Positions 17,101 through 26,226 of a stretch of DNA of 64,000 nt are shown piece after piece. The position numbers were made by a program, and so were the translations under genes. This DNA is from JANNAT01 sp031422555. Lineage in GTDB: Bacteria > Pseudomonadota > Alphaproteobacteria > Rhodobacterales > Rhodobacteraceae. Positions within the stretch are counted from its first letter, which is position 1; every line of letters begins with the position of its first letter. Location of the stretch: positions 1-64,000 of the forward strand of contig JANPLZ010000075.1 in assembly GCA_031422555.1 (NCBI GenBank), written 5' to 3'. Below the pieces are notes generated by a model. The model did no database searches and was not told the DNA's origin. It worked only from the letters and a program-made list of their open reading frames with translations.

Positions 17101-20100
17101 CTATCTGCCAAAGTCCGCCACAGCTTTGGGCGCGGCTGATGCGCAGGCCCTGCGCCTGATTGCCCGGCGCACATGGCGGTTCTTTGAAACCTTTGTGACC
17201 GAGGCCGACAACCATTTGCCACCCGACAATTTTCAGGAAACCCCAAGACCCGCGGTGGCGCACCGCACCTCGCCCACCAATATCGGGCTTTATCTGCTGT
17301 CGATCACCGTGGCCCGCGACATGGGTTGGATCGGGCAAGCGCAGGCGATCACCCGGCTGGAGCAGACGTTGCAGACCATGCAGCGCATGCCCCGATTTCG
17401 CGGGCATTTGTACAATTGGCACGACACCCGCGATTTGCGCGTGCTGGACCCGGCCTATGTGTCGTCCGTGGACAGCGGCAATCTTGCCGGGCATTTGATT
17501 GCCGTCGCCCAAGCCTGCGCGGAATGGCAAAAGCAGGCGACAAATCCCGCTGACAACCTTGCAGGCGTGGTTGATACGCTGTTGCTGGCACAGCAATCGT
17601 TGACACCTGCCGATGCAGCGGTGGCAAAGGCGTTGGCCAAACTTTCCGACGCTGTTGCACAAAACCGCCCGCAGGATGCGCTTATGCTGCTGGCCCGTGA
17701 CGCTGCCGATATGGCCACGGCGGGCGATGATCTGGTGTTCTGGACCGGTGCCTTGCAAACCTGCATCGCCGATCATCTTGCCGATCAGAATGACCCTACT
17801 GCCGCCCTGCAGCGGCTTGTTGATCTGGAACATCTGGCGCGCAAACTTGCCATGGATATGAATTTTGCGTTCTTGCTGGACCCTGACAAAAAGCTGCTGT
17901 CCATCGGGTTTTCGGTGGCAACCAACAGCCTTGATCCCAACTGCTATGATCTGCTGGCGTCCGAGGCCTGTCTGGCCAGCCTGTTCGCCATCGCCAAGGG
18001 GGATGTCGAAACCCGCCATTGGTTCCGCCTTGGCCGCGCTGCCACCCCAATCGGGGCCGGGTCAGCGCTGATATCATGGTCGGGCAGCATGTTCGAATAT
18101 CTGATGCCGGCACTGGTGATGCGCACGCCGGTGGGATCGGTGCTGGACCAGACCAACCGCCTGATCGTCGAGCGTCAGCAATCTTATGCGGCGACACTGG
18201 GCATTCCCTGGGGCATTTCGGAATCCTCTTACAACGCCCGCGATCTGGAAATGACCTATCAATATTCCAACTTCGGTGTGCCGGGGCTTGGGTTGAAACG
18301 GGGCCTGAACGAAAACCGCGTCATCGCGCCTTATGCCACCGGGCTTGCGGCCATGATCGCGCCGCAAGTCGCGCTGGCAAACTATGAACGGCTGGCGGGC
18401 ATCGGTGCCAAAGGGCGCTACGGGTTTTACGAGGCGGTCGATTTCACGCCCGCCCGCCTGCCGACAGACGCCGACCATGCGCTGGTGCAAAGTTTCATGG
18501 CCCATCATCAGGGCATGACCATCACGGCCATTGCCAACATCGTGCAGGATGCCCGCTTGCGCCGCCGTTTTCACGCCGAGCCAATGATTCAGGCGGTTGA
18601 TTTGTTGCTGCAAGAACGTGTGCCGCGGGATGTCGCTGTCGCCCCCCCCCGCGCGACCGAAGTGCAGACGTCTCCGGTCGAGGCATCAACCGCACCGATT
18701 GTTCGGCTGTTTGATGCGCCGGGCAGCGGTGTGCCAACGGCTCATCTGCTATCGAACGGACGTTATGGTGTGATGCTGACGCCAACCGGGGCCGGCTATA
18801 GTCGCTGGCGCGACATGGCGATCACGCGCTGGCGTGCGGATGCAACCCAAGATGCGCTGGGGTCGTTCATCTTTATGCGGGATATCAAATCCGGCGCGCT
18901 ATGGTCGGCGGGGGTGCAGCCTGCGCGGGGGGATCCGGCGCTTTACCGGGCGGTGTTTTGTGAACATCACGCCGCCTTTACGCATCGCGGTGACCGCCTG
19001 ATCACCACCACCGAAGTTGTGGTGTCTGCCGAAGATGATGCCGAAGCACGCCGCGTCACGCTGACCAACACCGGCAGGCAACCGCGCGAGGTTGACCTGA
19101 CATCTTATGCCGAACTGGTGCTGGCACCACCTGCCGCCGATCTGGCGCATCCGGCATTTTCCAAGATGTTCGTAGTGACGGATTATCTGCCCGAACTGGG
19201 GGTGATCATCGCCACCCGCCGTCGCCGTGCGCCAAGCGACCCCGAAGTGTGGGCCGCCCATATCGCCGTGGTTGAAGGTGACGAATCCGCCCCGATGCAG
19301 TATGAAACAGACCGGGCACGGTTTATCGGCCGGGGCCGCAACCTTGGCCACGCCGCGATGGCCGACACCGATCTGTCAAATACCATCGGCACCGTGCTTG
19401 ACCCGATCTTTTCGATCCGCCGCCGGGTGATCATTCCTTCTGGCGGCATGGTTCGGGTGACGTTCTGGACGATGGTTGCCAGCACGCCCGAAGCGCTGCT
19501 GGATTTGGTGGATCGCCACCGCGACCCGTCAGCCTTTGGCCGGGCCGCCACGCTGTCGTGGACCCAAGGTCAGGTGCAGTTGCGCCATCTTGGTATCACA
19601 CCCTCTGCTGCCAGCGATTTTCAGCGGCTGGGTGGCATGGTGCTGCGCGGCGATGCAAGACTGCGGACCAGTAGTGCCCAGATTGTTGCGGGCGCTGGGC
19701 CGCAATCGGCGCTTTGGCCACATGGCATTTCGGGCGACCTGCCGATCGTGTTGTTTGTTATCAGCGATACCGAAGACGTGGCGCAGTTGCACGAAGTGCT
19801 GGCCGCACATGAATACTGGCGCATGCGGCAACTGGCGGTCGATCTGGTGATCCTGAACGAACGCGCGTCGTCTTATGTGCAGGATATGCAGAACATGATC
19901 GAGGTTGCCGTGCGGTCGGCGCAATCGCGGCCCCGCAGTGATGCGCCCCATGGCGCGGCGCAGGGCAGCATTTATTCGCTGCGCAGCGACCTTGTGATGC
20001 CCGAAGCGCGCGCCTTGCTGTTGGCCGTGGCCTCCGTGGTGCTGGTGGCCAGCCGCGGCACAATTGGCCAGCAAATCGACGCGCTGCCAGTGCCGTTTTC

Positions 20101-22585
20101 ACCGGTGCGGCAGGTGCCTGCGCCGCCGGTTACCGCAACACCGCCAAAAATCTTTGTGCCAGAGTTGGAATTTTTCAACGACACCGGCGGCTTTGGCGAC
20201 AATGGCTGCGAGTATGTCACCGTCTTGCACGACCATCAGACAACGCCCGCGCCGTGGATCAATGTGATGGCAAACCCGCGCTTTGGCTTTCAGGTATCAT
20301 CCGAGGGCAGCGGCCATGTCTGGTCTGAAAACAGCCGCGAAAACCAAATTACGCCGTGGTCAAACGATCCGGTCAGCGATCCGGCAGGCGAGGCCATGTA
20401 TATCCACGATCTGGACACCGGGCATAGCTGGACACCCACGGCCTTGCCGATCCGCGACAAAGGCACCTATATCGCCCGACACGGCTTTGGTTATAGCAGC
20501 TTTGAGCATACCGCACATGGCATTGCGGCCGCTATGGTGCAATTCGTGCCGATGGATGATCCGGTCAAAATCACCCGGCTAACCCTGCACAATACGGGGG
20601 CCACATCGCGCACCCTGTCTGTCACCGCCTATGCCGAATGGGTTCTGGGCACCGCGCGCAGTGCCACCGCGGCGCATATCATCACCAGTCTGGATGCGGA
20701 AACCGGGGCAATCCTTGCGCAAAACCGCTATGCCACCGCGTTTCAGGGCCGCATCGCCTTTGCCGATTTCGGCGCGCAGACAAACAGCCGCACCGCCGAC
20801 CGCGGCGAATTTCTGGGACGGGGCGGCACCATGGGCAATCCGGCGGGGCTTGGCGGCACGCCACTGTCCGGCCGACTTGGGGCGGCCCTTGATCCTTGCG
20901 CCGCGTTGCAACACCGCGTGACGATGGCACCGGGGGAGACGGTGGAATTGGTGTTTCTGATCGGCCAAGCCGCCTCGGCAGACGAGGCGCGCGCGCTGAT
21001 CTTGCGCACCCGCGCGGCGGATCTTTCGGCCACGATTTCAGGCGTCAAACAGCATTGGGCCGACCTTTTGGGGGCGGTTCAGGTGCAATCGCCCGACCGC
21101 GCTATGGACATCATGCTGAACGGATGGCTGCTGTATCAAACGCTTGCCTGCCGTATCTGGGCGCGTGCCGGATTCTATCAGGCCAGCGGGGCCTACGGCT
21201 TTCGCGATCAGTTGCAAGACGGCATGGCACTGACGGCCCTGCGCCCCGAGATGACACGCGAACATTTGCTGCGCGCCGCATCGCGCCAGTTTCCCGAGGG
21301 CGATGTTCAACATTGGTGGCTGCCCCATTCCGGCCAAGGCGTGCGCACGCAGATATCGGATGATCGGGTCTGGCTGGGTTACGGTGTTGCGCAGTATGTC
21401 GCCGTTTCCGGCGACGAGTCCATTCTGGATGAACAGGTGGCGTTTATCGACGGCCCGGCCCTGCGCCCCGGTGCGCATGACGATTTCTTTCAACCAAGCA
21501 TTTCAGAAACCACCGCCAGCCTGTTTGAACATTGCGCCCGCGGGCTTGATCTGGCCATCAAGCGCACCGGCACCAACGGCATGCCACTGATCGGCACGGG
21601 GGATTGGAACGACGGCATGAACCGCGTCGGCGAAGGCGGCACCGGCACCAGCGTCTGGCTGGGCTGGCTGCTGATCGCGGCCATCAACATGATGGCCCCG
21701 CTGGCCGATAGCCGTGCACCCAAACGGGCGGCAAAATGGCGCGCGCATGCAAAGTCGGTGCAGCAAGCAATTGAACGGGATGGCTGGGATGGGGCGTGGT
21801 ATCGGCGCGGGACGTTTGACGACGGCAGTTTGCTGGGGTCGGCCACGTCTGACGAATGCAAGATCGACAGCATCGCGCAATCCTGGGCCATGCTGTCGGG
21901 TGCCGCCGATCCGGCGCGCGCGGCCACTGCGATGGCGTCGATGACGGAGCACCTGATCCGCCCCGACCTTGGCCTTGCGTTGCTGTTTACCCCGCCGTTT
22001 GACCGCACCCCGCTGGAGCCCGGTTATATCAAAGGCTATCCGCCCGGTTTGCGGGAAAATGGCGGCCAATACAGCCATGCCGCGATGTGGGCGATCATGG
22101 CGCAGACACGCCTAGGCAATGGCGATGCCGCGGGCGCACTGTTTGCGATGCTTAATCCCGTGAACCATGCGCTGACGGCGCAAGATGCCGCGCGTTACAA
22201 GGTTGAACCATATGTCGTTGCCGCTGACGTCTATTCCACTGCCCCGCACGAAGGACGCGGCGGCTGGACATGGTATACCGGGTCCGCAGGCTGGATGTAC
22301 CGGGCGGGGATAGAGGGGCTGCTCGGCCTGACGCGGGCTGGGCCGAACCTGATTTTGGACCCGTGTTTTCCAAAGGCATGGCCGGAACTGGGTGCAAAGC
22401 TGATGCTGGGAAATCGACGCCTGAACATCGTCATCAAAAATCCGGAAAACACGGGTCGGGGCATCGTCAGCGCAACGCTGGATGGTGCAGCGGTGCCGGT
22501 CGTGGGACATAAGCTGTGCCTGCCATATTCTGCAAATGATACGCCTGCGGATCAAGATTTGGTTGTTCATCTTGGGGTCAGCTAA
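14159..22585 (+). CDS. ndvB: Cyclic beta-1,2-glucan synthase (NdvB/ChvB)
   Basis: A 2808-residue inner-membrane enzyme that polymerises glucose from UDP-glucose and cyclises the product to periplasmic cyclic beta-1,2-glucan. An N-terminal region and membrane helices (about 415-460) precede a GT84 glycosyltransferase domain with LDADTQLL (about 622) and the RRQHRWVRGDWQ motif (about 768). More membrane helices follow at about 805-880 and 940-985. A glycoamylase-like domain (about 1250-1470, with YQYSNFGVPG and FMAHHQGM) and two GH94 phosphorylase-like regions come next. The last holds GTGDWNDGMNRVG (about 2480), the site used for chain-length control. Length matches Brucella and Sinorhizobium homologues (about 2830). 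The GTG start overlaps the upstream stop. The transporter NdvA is not in the window. Confidence 0.96.
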   Translation: MTLTDGKTARGIKSIFARRHRLDPWRDTAAIRADLFGTERLEHHAASLAAAQQTTLHHPAPSHRLSRRVKENASVLLAAYRTCARALQLGETITPGAEWLLDNFHLVEQQLRQIADDLPPGYYRQLPKLADGPFAGYPRVLGLAWAYVAHTDSLLSGPVLVRFVKAYQQVQPLMIGELWAVAITLRIVLIENMRRLAEQIMDAQRLRHRADALVDRVLAADHAVAVPLHLAVAEFDTAPLPEVIAAQIAKRLRGFDPVETPLYGWLTDRLRQQGSSIEDVVLHAQQRQGATNVTMRNIVTSMRLISEMDWADFFEEVSVIETRLRAGFDFATMDFATRNQYRTAIEILARGSDHTEIEIAGAALAHAAKGDTVQTRDPGHGLIGAGRPALEKAVGFRATPKMRLHGQLRRLGLGGYLGAIALVAGGVLGAALWISGAQGLGLLALGMTGLAAALDAGTALVNLAVTRMVTPKLLPGLDLATGVPAQLRTLIAVPVLLTDADDLDAQIERLEVHHLSSTHGAVHYALLSDGPDATSETTDLDAALIAAATAGIARLNASYPSENGDRFLLLHRRRQWNPSEGVWMGWERKRGKLAELNRLLRGAKDTSFLNPSAVPQDIQFVITLDADTQLLRDTVRRMVGKMAHPLNRPQLDAATQRVTAGYGILQPRVTPSLPTASEGSRFQQIYSSPGGIEPYAAAISDVYQDLFGEGSFTGKGIYDVDAFESALAGRVPENTMLSHDLFEGIFARAGLASDIEVVEDFPARYDVASRRQHRWVRGDWQLLPWLFGKARHGIPAVGRWKMIDNLRRSLVAPLTLASLCAGWLMPLPVAASWTAAVLGMLALPRLAPLPFALLPGRAGINARSHFAALLDDTRSALAQIALNIVFLTHTAWQMLDAVLRTALRLTITRRHLLQWVTAAQSGGGARLGMAGQYLQMAGGVALGLGIAALVWALNPSVWPLAAAMVLLSLAAPALAQRISRPYLPKSATALGAADAQALRLIARRTWRFFETFVTEADNHLPPDNFQETPRPAVAHRTSPTNIGLYLLSITVARDMGWIGQAQAITRLEQTLQTMQRMPRFRGHLYNWHDTRDLRVLDPAYVSSVDSGNLAGHLIAVAQACAEWQKQATNPADNLAGVVDTLLLAQQSLTPADAAVAKALAKLSDAVAQNRPQDALMLLARDAADMATAGDDLVFWTGALQTCIADHLADQNDPTAALQRLVDLEHLARKLAMDMNFAFLLDPDKKLLSIGFSVATNSLDPNCYDLLASEACLASLFAIAKGDVETRHWFRLGRAATPIGAGSALISWSGSMFEYLMPALVMRTPVGSVLDQTNRLIVERQQSYAATLGIPWGISESSYNARDLEMTYQYSNFGVPGLGLKRGLNENRVIAPYATGLAAMIAPQVALANYERLAGIGAKGRYGFYEAVDFTPARLPTDADHALVQSFMAHHQGMTITAIANIVQDARLRRRFHAEPMIQAVDLLLQERVPRDVAVAPPRATEVQTSPVEASTAPIVRLFDAPGSGVPTAHLLSNGRYGVMLTPTGAGYSRWRDMAITRWRADATQDALGSFIFMRDIKSGALWSAGVQPARGDPALYRAVFCEHHAAFTHRGDRLITTTEVVVSAEDDAEARRVTLTNTGRQPREVDLTSYAELVLAPPAADLAHPAFSKMFVVTDYLPELGVIIATRRRRAPSDPEVWAAHIAVVEGDESAPMQYETDRARFIGRGRNLGHAAMADTDLSNTIGTVLDPIFSIRRRVIIPSGGMVRVTFWTMVASTPEALLDLVDRHRDPSAFGRAATLSWTQGQVQLRHLGITPSAASDFQRLGGMVLRGDARLRTSSAQIVAGAGPQSALWPHGISGDLPIVLFVISDTEDVAQLHEVLAAHEYWRMRQLAVDLVILNERASSYVQDMQNMIEVAVRSAQSRPRSDAPHGAAQGSIYSLRSDLVMPEARALLLAVASVVLVASRGTIGQQIDALPVPFSPVRQVPAPPVTATPPKIFVPELEFFNDTGGFGDNGCEYVTVLHDHQTTPAPWINVMANPRFGFQVSSEGSGHVWSENSRENQITPWSNDPVSDPAGEAMYIHDLDTGHSWTPTALPIRDKGTYIARHGFGYSSFEHTAHGIAAAMVQFVPMDDPVKITRLTLHNTGATSRTLSVTAYAEWVLGTARSATAAHIITSLDAETGAILAQNRYATAFQGRIAFADFGAQTNSRTADRGEFLGRGGTMGNPAGLGGTPLSGRLGAALDPCAALQHRVTMAPGETVELVFLIGQAASADEARALILRTRAADLSATISGVKQHWADLLGAVQVQSPDRAMDIMLNGWLLYQTLACRIWARAGFYQASGAYGFRDQLQDGMALTALRPEMTREHLLRAASRQFPEGDVQHWWLPHSGQGVRTQISDDRVWLGYGVAQYVAVSGDESILDEQVAFIDGPALRPGAHDDFFQPSISETTASLFEHCARGLDLAIKRTGTNGMPLIGTGDWNDGMNRVGEGGTGTSVWLGWLLIAAINMMAPLADSRAPKRAAKWRAHAKSVQQAIERDGWDGAWYRRGTFDDGSLLGSATSDECKIDSIAQSWAMLSGAADPARAATAMASMTEHLIRPDLGLALLFTPPFDRTPLEPGYIKGYPPGLRENGGQYSHAAMWAIMAQTRLGNGDAAGALFAMLNPVNHALTAQDAARYKVEPYVVAADVYSTAPHEGRGGWTWYTGSAGWMYRAGIEGLLGLTRAGPNLILDPCFPKAWPELGAKLMLGNRRLNIVIKNPENTGRGIVSATLDGAAVPVVGHKLCLPYSANDTPADQDLVVHLGVS
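18642..18650 (+). repeat. C9 homopolymer inside ndvB
   Basis: Nine consecutive C bases encode Ala-Pro-Pro-Arg in the linker after the glycoamylase-like domain of NdvB. Any one-base slip would truncate the protein. Confidence 0.9.
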
Positions 22586-22894
22586 CCGCGCCAGACACCG
22601 CGCCACGCTGTTCTATCCGGCCGAACTGCCCGGTGCAGGTGAAGTTGATATTTGTTTTGCCTGATCCCTAAGCTCGCCGCCTTTGCTGCATGGCCTGCTG
22701 TCTAGAGCGCGGCACCAAACCGCACCGGGTTCAGGCGCGGTGGAGTCGTGGCCGGCTATGCACCATCGCGCAGCATCGGCAGTGGCTTTTCACGGCAGCG
22801 CGTAAAGATGTTGCGGGGGGGTGTCGCAAGCATCACCTGCACGGCCATGCCCTTGGCCAACCGCCCGCCACCGGCAGGTCATGGCTTGGCAAGG
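22586..22894. other. Gap between convergent ndvB and ccoS
   Basis: These 309 bases hold no supported gene. A long plus-strand frame beginning at 22690 runs into the antisense of ccoI and has the Arg/His/Pro-rich composition of a shadow frame. No strong terminator hairpin with a T-run is visible. Confidence 0.5.
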
Positions 22895-23053
22895 TCAAGG
22901 TCTCGGGCGGTCATCCCAATCGGGCAAAAGGATGCGCGCGGCGTCGCCCTCGGGGTCGCTGTATTGCCGGTGCCGCATCGTCCAGACAAATGCCAGCAGT
23001 CCAAGGCCGCCAAGCGCAATCGAAACCGGGATCAGCCAGAACAGGATATCCAT
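22895..23053 (-). CDS. ccoS: cbb3 oxidase maturation protein CcoS
   Basis: A 52-residue protein with one N-terminal membrane helix (MDILFWLIPVSIALGGLGLL) followed by FVWTMRHRQYSDPEGDAARIL, the signature of CcoS/FixS (helix, then W-x6-QY-D-P-x2-D-x2-RIL). CcoS is needed for insertion of redox cofactors into the cbb3 oxidase. Its ATG shares one base with the ccoI stop (TGATG), so it is translated with CcoI as the last gene of the operon. Confidence 0.93.
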   Translation of the reverse strand: MDILFWLIPVSIALGGLGLLAFVWTMRHRQYSDPEGDAARILLPDWDDRPRP

Positions 23054-25227
23054 CACCGCATCCTCATCGCATTCAGCGAAACGGTGACCGAAGATGCAGA
23101 CATCGCAATGGCCGCAAGCAGAGGGGTGGCAAGGCCCAGCAAGGCAAAAGGCACCGCAACAAGGTTGTAGACAACCGAAATTGCAAAGTTCTGCCACATC
23201 CGCCGTGTGGCCACGCGGGCGATCCGAACGGCGTCGGGAATGGGCGCCAGCGACGTGCCCAGCAGGACGATATCGGACGCCGCCCGCGCCGCATCAAGGC
23301 CCGACGCTGGCGCGATGGAGACATGAGCGGTCGCCAGTGCGACCGTGTCATTCAGCCCGTCGCCCACCATCAGCACCCGGTGTCCCGCCGCCGCAAGTGC
23401 CGCGATGCGGGCCGCCTTTTCGGCCGGGCGCAGGTTCGCGGTGCGGTCGGCAATGCCCAACCGGTCCGCAAGCGCGTTGACCGGGCCGGAACTGTCGCCC
23501 GACATCAGCATGACCGTCAGGCCAAGGGCGCGCAAGCCCGCCACAGCCTCGGCGGCCTCCGGGCGAGAGCGGTCCGTGAACACGAAGGTGACCGGCGCAT
23601 CCGTGCCGATGTGCAGATGCGTGGCGGTGAGATCGCACGGTGCTGCACCCACCCAGTCCGCCCGACCCAGCCGCACTTGCTGGCCCTGCCAGCACCCGGT
23701 GATGCCGGACCCCGGCACTTCGGCCAAGCCCGTCACCGCCGCCGCCTGCACCCCTGCCGCCCGGCATGCCGTTGCCAGCGCTTGTGCCAGCGGATGCGAC
23801 GATCCTTCTGCCAGCGCCGCCGCTACGGCCATCACGGCGGGATCATGCCCTTGCAAACCCACCATCTGTGGCAGCCCCAGCGTCAGCGTGCCGGTCTTGT
23901 CGAACACCACAACATCCGCTTCTGCCAGCCGCTCCAAAGCGGTGGCGTCCTTGATCAAAAGCCCCATTCGGAACAACCGCCCGCTGGCCGACGTCACCAC
24001 CGCAGGCACCGCCAGCCCCAACGCACAAGGACAGGTGATGATCAGCACCGCCACCGCGATGTTGATCGCCACGCGGCCATCGCCGGTCAGCCCCAGCCAC
24101 ACCGCAAAGGCCCCGAACGCCAGACCATGCACCGCAGGGGCGTAAATCCGCGCCGCGCGGTCGGCCAGCGCGGTATAGCGGGTGCGCGATGCCTCGGCCA
24201 CCGCCACAAGATCGGCCATCCGGTGCAAAGATGTGTCCGCCCCGGCATGGGTCACCCGCAGGGTCAACGGGCCGGTCAGGTTGGTCTCGCCCGCCGACAC
24301 CACCGACCCCGGCCTGACGATCACCGGCAGGCTTTCGCCGGTCAGGATGGCGCGGTCGACTTCGCTGGTGCCATGGGTCACCACGCCATCCACCGGCATC
24401 CGCCCCCCGGGGCGCACCAGCACCAGATCCGCGGGCATAAGGGTGGCCACCGCAACCTCTTGTGTGCCATCCGGTCCCAGCCGCAAGGCGCGGGGCACTT
24501 CCAGTGCCGATAACACGGCGGCGGCTGATCGGGCGGCGGCTCGGGTGCGGTGGTCCAGATACCGGCCTGCCAGCAGAAAGAACGTCAGCGACACCGCGGC
24601 ATCGAACCACGCATACTGCCCACCCTGCAGCGTTTCTGACAGCGAAACGCCACAGGCCAGCAGGATCGCCAGCGAAATAGGCACATCCATCCCCAGCCTG
24701 CCCGCGCGCAATGACGCCACGGCGTTGCGAAAGAACGGCTGGCCCGCAAAGGCCACCGTCGGCAGCGCGATGGCGGCGGAAATCCAGTGGAACAGCCCGC
24801 GCGCCGCCTCGCCAGCCCCCGACCAGACCGCAACGGACAAGATCATGATGTTCATCATGCCAAAGCCTGCAACCGCCAGCCGCATCAGCAACGCGTGTCC
24901 CTGCCGGTCCGTTTCGGTTGCCGACAGCGCGCCCGGGTCCAACTCGTGCGCCTCGTGCCCAATGGCTGCAAGGGCGGCTACCAGCGAGGCGGCTTCGGTT
25001 CCATCCAAGGCATCGATGCTGGCGCGCCGCTGGGTCAGGTTGACCCGGGCCGACCTCACCCCCGGCACCGCCCGCAGGCCAGCCTCGATCTGGCCAATGC
25101 AGGCAGCGCAGTGAATATGCGGCAACGACAGCATTAGCCGGGCGGGCGGCAGCGCCGTTGCCAGTGCCAAAGGTGCCACCCCGCAGGCGGCGCAGGCCGA
25201 CAGGCCGGGGCTGAAAACGGTTGTCAT
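23053..25227 (-). CDS. ccoI: Copper-transporting P-type ATPase CcoI (FixI)
   Basis: A 724-residue P1B ATPase that exports copper for assembly of the cbb3 CuB centre. It starts with a Cys-rich segment (LSACAACG), then a heavy-metal-associated domain (SLPHIHCAACIGQIEAGL). It has TGES (actuator), the intramembrane TCPCALGLAVP, the phosphorylation loop DKTGTLTLG and the hinge MVGDGLNDTVAL. The start at 25227 overlaps the stop of the DUF2189 gene by 4 bases (ATGA). Context between the ccoNOQP genes and ccoS identifies it as CcoI rather than a general CopA. Confidence 0.95.
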   Translation of the reverse strand: MTTVFSPGLSACAACGVAPLALATALPPARLMLSLPHIHCAACIGQIEAGLRAVPGVRSARVNLTQRRASIDALDGTEAASLVAALAAIGHEAHELDPGALSATETDRQGHALLMRLAVAGFGMMNIMILSVAVWSGAGEAARGLFHWISAAIALPTVAFAGQPFFRNAVASLRAGRLGMDVPISLAILLACGVSLSETLQGGQYAWFDAAVSLTFFLLAGRYLDHRTRAAARSAAAVLSALEVPRALRLGPDGTQEVAVATLMPADLVLVRPGGRMPVDGVVTHGTSEVDRAILTGESLPVIVRPGSVVSAGETNLTGPLTLRVTHAGADTSLHRMADLVAVAEASRTRYTALADRAARIYAPAVHGLAFGAFAVWLGLTGDGRVAINIAVAVLIITCPCALGLAVPAVVTSASGRLFRMGLLIKDATALERLAEADVVVFDKTGTLTLGLPQMVGLQGHDPAVMAVAAALAEGSSHPLAQALATACRAAGVQAAAVTGLAEVPGSGITGCWQGQQVRLGRADWVGAAPCDLTATHLHIGTDAPVTFVFTDRSRPEAAEAVAGLRALGLTVMLMSGDSSGPVNALADRLGIADRTANLRPAEKAARIAALAAAGHRVLMVGDGLNDTVALATAHVSIAPASGLDAARAASDIVLLGTSLAPIPDAVRIARVATRRMWQNFAISVVYNLVAVPFALLGLATPLLAAIAMSASSVTVSLNAMRMR

Positions 25228-26024
25228 TCGGGGGGTGCGACGGGCTGCATCGCCCGCCACGCAGCCCAAGTGCCATGCCCCAACACCGGGAAAACCACCA
25301 CCAGCCCGACTAGCCCGGTCAGGATCGCCAAGCCCGACAGCACCGCCACAATGCCCCCCCACGCCAGAGCCACCGGCAGGTTGTGCCAAACCAGCGCCAG
25401 ACTGCTGCCCATGGCGGTCAGCGCATCCGAGCGGCGGTCCAACAGCATCGGAATGGCGAACAGGCTGATGGCAAACGCAAACGCCGCGAACAGCGCGCCG
25501 ATGGCCGACCCCACAATCAGGATCGCCCAACCCGTGCGGGTGCCAAACAACATCGGTGCAATCTCGTCAAACCCCGGGAACGCCTGCACCCCCAAAAACA
25601 GCGCATAGATCAGCACCGCCGCCCGCAGCCACAAAAGCATCAGCGTCATCAACAGCACGCCAGCGAACAGCACCTGCCCGCCGGACGCCGGGCGCACAAC
25701 CACCATCTGCCACAAATGCACCGGCTGCCCCAAGGCCAGCCTGCGCGATTTTTCATAAAGCCCCATCGCCAGCACCGGTCCGATGACCAAAAATCCCGCC
25801 AGCGCAGGCAGAAGGATGAAATCCCAGCCAAGGCCGAACAGCCCGACCACGATCACCGCTGACACCACCGCCACCAACAGCCCGTACACAAGGCTTGGCC
25901 CCGGCGTGCACCACAAATCGCGCCACCCGGCAGCCAGCCAGTCCAGCGCCGTTCGCGCGGGCAGTCCACGCGCCCACACCGGATCGGCCCGGATGCGGTC
26001 GGACACGGCGGGAATCGTGGTCAT
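25224..26024 (-). CDS. DUF2189 integral membrane protein in the cbb3 operon
   Basis: A 266-residue protein with about six membrane helices (for example LVYGLLVAVVSAVIVVGLFG and FAAFAFAISLFAIPMLLDR). The segment LPALAGFLVIGPVLAMGLYE is typical of DUF2189 proteins. The ATG at 26024 has AAGGGGGG upstream. It sits exactly where ccoG and ccoH would be expected, after ccoP and before ccoI, and overlaps ccoI by 4 bases. It shows neither the Fe-S cluster motifs of CcoG nor the single-helix architecture of CcoH. A role in oxidase assembly or haem/copper handling is suggested only by position. Confidence 0.85.
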   Translation of the reverse strand: MTTIPAVSDRIRADPVWARGLPARTALDWLAAGWRDLWCTPGPSLVYGLLVAVVSAVIVVGLFGLGWDFILLPALAGFLVIGPVLAMGLYEKSRRLALGQPVHLWQMVVVRPASGGQVLFAGVLLMTLMLLWLRAAVLIYALFLGVQAFPGFDEIAPMLFGTRTGWAILIVGSAIGALFAAFAFAISLFAIPMLLDRRSDALTAMGSSLALVWHNLPVALAWGGIVAVLSGLAILTGLVGLVVVFPVLGHGTWAAWRAMQPVAPPE

Positions 26025-26043
26025 GGCGTGGCCCCCCTTGCGA

Positions 26044-26226
26044 TCAGCATGATGATTTTGCCGCGGCAAAAACCGCGGGTGCCGCGGCCTCGCCCGTGCG
26101 CAGATGCGGCACGCATCCGGGTTGCGACGCGAACGCGACGTAAGCCAGATGCGCATTTGCCAACAAAATTGCCGTCACCACGCCGATTGCGGCACAGGCG
26201 GGCAGTGTGATGCCGGGCGGCTTCAT
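26044..26226 (-). CDS. Small membrane protein of the cbb3 operon (60 aa)
   Basis: A 60-residue protein with one membrane helix (GVVTAILLANAHLAYVAFAS) followed by QPGCVPHLRTGE and a C-terminal Cys (KSSC). Two Cys and two His lie near or just after the helix and could bind metal. Its ATG overlaps the ccoP stop by 4 bases (ATGA) and it ends 19 bases before the DUF2189 gene, so it belongs to the operon. It is too short to be CcoH (about 150 residues). No family recognised. Confidence 0.75.
   Translation of the reverse strand: MKPPGITLPACAAIGVVTAILLANAHLAYVAFASQPGCVPHLRTGEAAAPAVFAAAKSSC

Noticed and set aside
22690..24513. Long plus-strand frame (607 codons)
   Set aside because: Antisense to ccoI with Arg/His/Pro/Gly-rich composition and no domain; ccoI on the minus strand has all P-type ATPase motifs.
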